The notes beneath the pieces are model-generated. The model was not told the DNA's origin, searched no databases, and was given only the letters and a program-made list of their open reading frames with translations. The position numbers and the translations under genes are program-made. A stretch of DNA of 41,194 nucleotides from Seminavis robusta (Eukaryota; Bacillariophyta; Bacillariophyceae; Naviculales; Naviculaceae): positions 1-41,194 of the forward strand of contig CAICTM010000965.1 of the NCBI GenBank assembly GCA_903772945.1. The letters run 5' to 3'. Positions 38,385 to 41,194 of the stretch are shown one piece after another. Every line of letters begins with the position of its first letter. Positions within the stretch are counted from its first letter, which is position 1.

Positions 38385-38585
38385 CCCGTACTTCATCTCC
38401 GCAATGAAAGGCTCCTCTGATGCGGCAGCGGCAGCGAGCTTCTTCCTTTCGTTGCATCACTACGTCTTCGCCCGACGGATCGACGACTGCTTCCACGGAT
38501 CGAGCCTCTTTTGCAGAGGACCATGTCGTCTCCTCTTCCATGGCGTCTCCTCTTCCATGGAACCAACTGCCATGATGCCTCCATC
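38385..38585 (-). repeat. Repeat C, copy 1 (inverted relative to 39630-39770)
   Basis: The reverse complement shares 'gaggcatca.ggcagttggttcc', 'gaggctcg.tccgtggaagca' and 'aggagcctttcatt' with 39630-39770. A minus-strand frame over it contains 'KEARSVEAVVD', the inverted copy 'KEARSVEAIID'. It contains an internal short duplication (gaagaggagacg.catgg twice). Confidence 0.65.
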
Positions 38586-38639
38586 TGCGGAAATTGGTTG
38601 GGTTTGTACGGTACACCCGTACCGCTTGCTTCAAATCGG

Positions 38640-39097
38640 GCAAATCGTTTACACACTGAAACTCTGCAAACATCGGATTGGAAGGGGTTGGCACGGGAGG
38701 GAATTTATTTAGCTATGGTACGGAAAGGATCCAGTCCTCTTTGTGCGAAATGTGACAAGTTTGGTGGATCCCGTGTCTTACCCGCTCCCCTTCAACAACC
38801 GATCTTGCTAAAGCATTCAAAGACGACGTAAACGATGACTGGGCCTTTCGTGCCGATCGGCTGCCTCTTGGGACGGCATACCGACGAAATGCCTTGCTGA
38901 TGATTACCAAGCAGACAAGTCGACAGTTCCCTCATATCGACCAAGTTGGCTTCATTTTCGGAGATGTCGTCGACCTTGATCGTGGTGTGGGTCCTAGAGA
39001 ATATCGCGACAAGGGACACGAAGTCTCGAACGAAACAGGAGACTGCCTTCTTCTTCCGTGTGTCTGCCATTGCGCTCTCTCCAGGGAAGGAACGGAG
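38640..39097 (+). pseudogene. Gene remnant D, coding-like stretch in two frames
   Basis: One frame reads 'YGKDPVLFVRNVTSLVDPVS' up to about 38800; another continues with 'AFRADRLPLGTAYRRNALLM' and 'DQVGFIFGDVVDLDRGVG' to about 38995. A one-base shift near 38805 separates them. It leads into the remnant at 39098-39270, so both may derive from one gene. No family recognised. Confidence 0.35.
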
Positions 39098-39270
39098 TTT
39101 GAATCATTGGCCAGATGGTGGCAATAGCAAAGCTCCAATCCGCATTTACGTTCCTCCTGACACTTTCGTGCTGGCCCGTATAACCGGTATTGATGCTGCC
39201 CAGGGAGGCAACCATGGGAATCCAGGCAAATTCGTTTGCACATTGGCCGTGGGCCTCTTTACGACGGCGT
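39098..39270 (+). pseudogene. Gene remnant B, copy 2
   Basis: Inverted partner of 37740-37925 (see there). The plus-strand frame continues to 39341 ('ALQPFVAQILSTNTHVIPDI') before stopping. Confidence 0.5.
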
Positions 39271-39629
39271 TACAGCCATTTGTTGCTCAGATTCTTTCCA
39301 CAAACACGCACGTTATACCGGACATTCCTGGAAGGCGGTAAGTGTCCACAATCCAACATCCCACTGCGACCACTCACTTTTTTCACTGTTCCAATTCCTT
39401 GGTTTGGTGTGGTACACTTCTCTTGGCCATGCTGCAATGATCCATCCTTCTGCTCTGCTGCTGGTTGAGCTCGAGCTCCGATTCTCCCGTTGTTCCCCTG
39501 TAAAGCCCGCTATGTTCGTTCAATTTTCTTGCTAGACTAGCTGCGCTCGTGGGTCGTCCTCAAGCACTTTTTGTCTGAATCCGTTAGTAGACATTCAGTT
39601 GTTGTTCCAATTTCCACTTCTTCCCACAG

Positions 39630-39770
39630 ATAGAGGCATCACGGCAGTTGGTTCCGCGGAGGCGCCATGGTCCCTCCGAAAAGAGGCTCGCTCCGTGGAA
39701 GCAATCATCGATGTGTCGACCGACGGAAGAAGCTCGCTGTCGATCAATAGGAGCCTTTCATTGTGGAGAA
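39630..39770 (+). repeat. Repeat C, copy 2
   Basis: Inverted partner of 38385-38585. It is followed by TAGCTAGCTAGC (39778-39789), directly next to the 3' end of the fucosyltransferase gene. Confidence 0.6.
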
Positions 39771-39816
39771 GAAGTCTAGCTAGCTAGCTTGCTTGCTGGC
39801 GGACAGATCTCAGTTT

Positions 39817-41194
39817 TTATGGATCTTCGTACCATTCGACATCGACCGTCCAGTGGCGCTGCACTTCCCATGGATACTTGTGCACATTCCAGGCCGTGTT
39901 GAGTTGGCAAGCCAGACGATAAACGTTGCTTTGAAATGATCCCACAAGATAATCCGCCCGTCGCAAGACTTCTATATCAGTGGCAATAGCTCCAGCAGCG
40001 CCACTGCGGCCTTCTCGGAACCACATGCGTTTATCGGTGGTGGTGGATCGTTCCACAGTATTTGTTTGTGTGACAAATGTCCAGCCACGTTCTTTCCATT
40101 GAGGATCCTTGCTTTGTTTCAGAATATCCCGATTGTCAGTGGCAAGGTAAATCGTGTCAAGCGTTGGTGGTTGCTCCCTCGAGTTGCTGGAAGAAGAGAC
40201 TGCAGCAGCAGCATGAAGACTCCGAATCCTCTCTGCAAATGCCATGAACCTGGCCAGGTTCCTGGTTTGAGTAGCATTGCGGGCAAAGTGCCGTTGCATG
40301 TCTTGTGCATTGTCTGTGAGACGAATATGAAATCCAATAAACAGTGGAGTATAATCATGGGTAGTATTCATCATCATGAATTGGAACAATCCATCCGCAG
40401 GAGGAAGTCTGTTGGCAATGCTGTTTCGTAGAAACGTGTTTGGACGCCACAAAGCATGGGCCATTTGTGCCCGCACCCAGTACCGTCCATACATACGTTC
40501 CCAGTGTGGAATGATATCTGGCTTCAACTGGTCCGTCTTTTTCCGAGAAAAACTGGTTGGAGCCCACATGATGCTTTGCAGTTGTTGTTGTTGTTGCGAG
40601 TACCAAGCCACGTCAAACCAGTTGCTGGTAGCTTTCTTCTTGGGTAGGATGCCAACACTGAGAGGATTGCTGTCGGAGAGCATCTGCCTGTTGTTGTTGT
40701 TGTTGTTGTTGTTGGCTGTGTCTGGATTCTCTGCATTCTGTTGTCGTTGTATCTGTTCAGTAGAGCAAGCAGGAAGCATGGGTTCCCACAGGCAGTCCCA
40801 CCCGGATTGATCTTCGTCCAGCTTGGGACGGCAATCAGGGGGTTCATAAGCCGATTGCCATTCGGGAGTAAGCACAAGATGACGCTGCGTTGACACTGAC
40901 ATTTGCAATAGCCTCGAAACATACTGGAATTCACTGGCAAATCCATCTTTGGGGTGATCCAGTTGTGACACCATCCATCTTTTTGCCTCCGTGGCCTTTG
41001 CGCAGATTTGACTTGCTGCTGTTCCTGGCCCTACTTGTACCATTGCCTGAATCGTTCGTTGAAAGTCACTTTGGACTGCAACCTGATAGTCTAGATCATT
41101 TATCCTTTTCTTGTTGCTCGTCAACAGAGAGGAGCGAACCAAATCTTCCTCATCGTCCCACGAGAATCCAACAAAGTCGTATTGAAGATACCTA
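39817..41194 (-). CDS. FUT8-like alpha-fucosyltransferase (GT23 type), partial at the right edge
   Basis: The frame runs from beyond the right edge (41194) to the stop at 39817, 458 codons in the window; there is no start codon inside, so the N-terminal anchor must lie outside. Motifs fit GT23/O-fucosyltransferase folds: 'FIGFHIRLTDN' with the GDP-fucose-binding His/Arg pair, 'LDTIYLATDNRDIL', and near the end 'ADYLVGSFQSNVYRLACQLN'. Upstream of these is 'HWERMYGRYWVRAQMAHALW', resembling the region before the nucleotide-binding half in FUT8. An Asn tract (about 40686-40710) and short Gln and Ser tracts are typical of this genome's proteins. The enzyme should add fucose to N-glycan cores or proteins in the Golgi. 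No frameshift. Confidence 0.78.
   Translation of the reverse strand, partial: RYLQYDFVGFSWDDEEDLVRSSLLTSNKKRINDLDYQVAVQSDFQRTIQAMVQVGPGTAASQICAKATEAKRWMVSQLDHPKDGFASEFQYVSRLLQMSVSTQRHLVLTPEWQSAYEPPDCRPKLDEDQSGWDCLWEPMLPACSTEQIQRQQNAENPDTANNNNNNNNRQMLSDSNPLSVGILPKKKATSNWFDVAWYSQQQQQLQSIMWAPTSFSRKKTDQLKPDIIPHWERMYGRYWVRAQMAHALWRPNTFLRNSIANRLPPADGLFQFMMMNTTHDYTPLFIGFHIRLTDNAQDMQRHFARNATQTRNLARFMAFAERIRSLHAAAAVSSSSNSREQPPTLDTIYLATDNRDILKQSKDPQWKERGWTFVTQTNTVERSTTTDKRMWFREGRSGAAGAIATDIEVLRRADYLVGSFQSNVYRLACQLNTAWNVHKYPWEVQRHWTVDVEWYEDP

Overview
The window looks like nuclear DNA from a diatom, most likely a raphid pennate (a Seminavis-like genome is my best guess, by feel rather than by search). 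The reasons are: intron-poor genes with short GT-AG introns; long arrays of the 'ENGCPWDxxTCxxAA' type of ankyrin repeat; polyglutamine, polyasparagine and acidic tracts; a Ty1/copia-type primer site for a half initiator-Met tRNA; and a dense mix of DNA transposons and LTR elements. There are no operons and no bacterial signals.

Layout. 1-2456: tandem array of a small copia-like LTR element on the minus strand, with 99/100-bp LTRs, a half-tRNA primer site and an internally deleted neighbouring unit running off the left edge. 2722-4653: pogo/Tigger-like transposase, broken by a nonsense codon and lacking the first catalytic Asp. 5279-6967: Golgi-type MNN1-like mannosyltransferase (minus). 7.0-10.6 kb: gene-poor, with two diverged copies of a ~0.95-kb segment and a decayed coding stretch. 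10669-12485: F-box/ankyrin protein (minus), interrupted by one frameshift and one stop. 13679-16207: DDX31/Dbp7-type DEAD-box RNA helicase (minus). 16592-17221 and 17514-18074: a divergent pair of unknown genes. 18201-22760: frameshifted Ty3/gypsy element with 428/425-bp LTRs and a GTAG target duplication. 23409-27074: a 1221-residue unknown, perhaps transposon-derived, protein. About 27952-31509: a PIF/Harbinger-type transposon carrying an intact DDE transposase (one intron) and, divergently, an accessory protein whose second half reads like an Hsp20/alpha-crystallin domain. 31857-33139: unknown gene with a mitochondrial-looking N terminus, one frameshift and a 103-bp intron. 34027-36315: F-box-like protein with acidic proline-rich repeats. 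36.5-39.8 kb: mosaic of diverged direct and inverted repeats with gene remnants. 39817-right edge: FUT8-like (GT23) fucosyltransferase, partial.

The host genes that can be named serve ribosome biogenesis (DDX31/Dbp7), glycosylation (two glycosyltransferases) and ubiquitin-type substrate recognition (two F-box-like proteins). They do not form one pathway. Most of the rest is transposon biology. The most unusual points are the Harbinger accessory protein with its alpha-crystallin-like domain, a related copy of that transposon's insertion site without the transposon about 2 kb away, the deletion junction in the copia array, and the indel-dominated divergence between the gypsy LTRs. That last point suggests that some frameshifts here may be assembly errors. 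All family assignments come from reading motifs; no database search was run.
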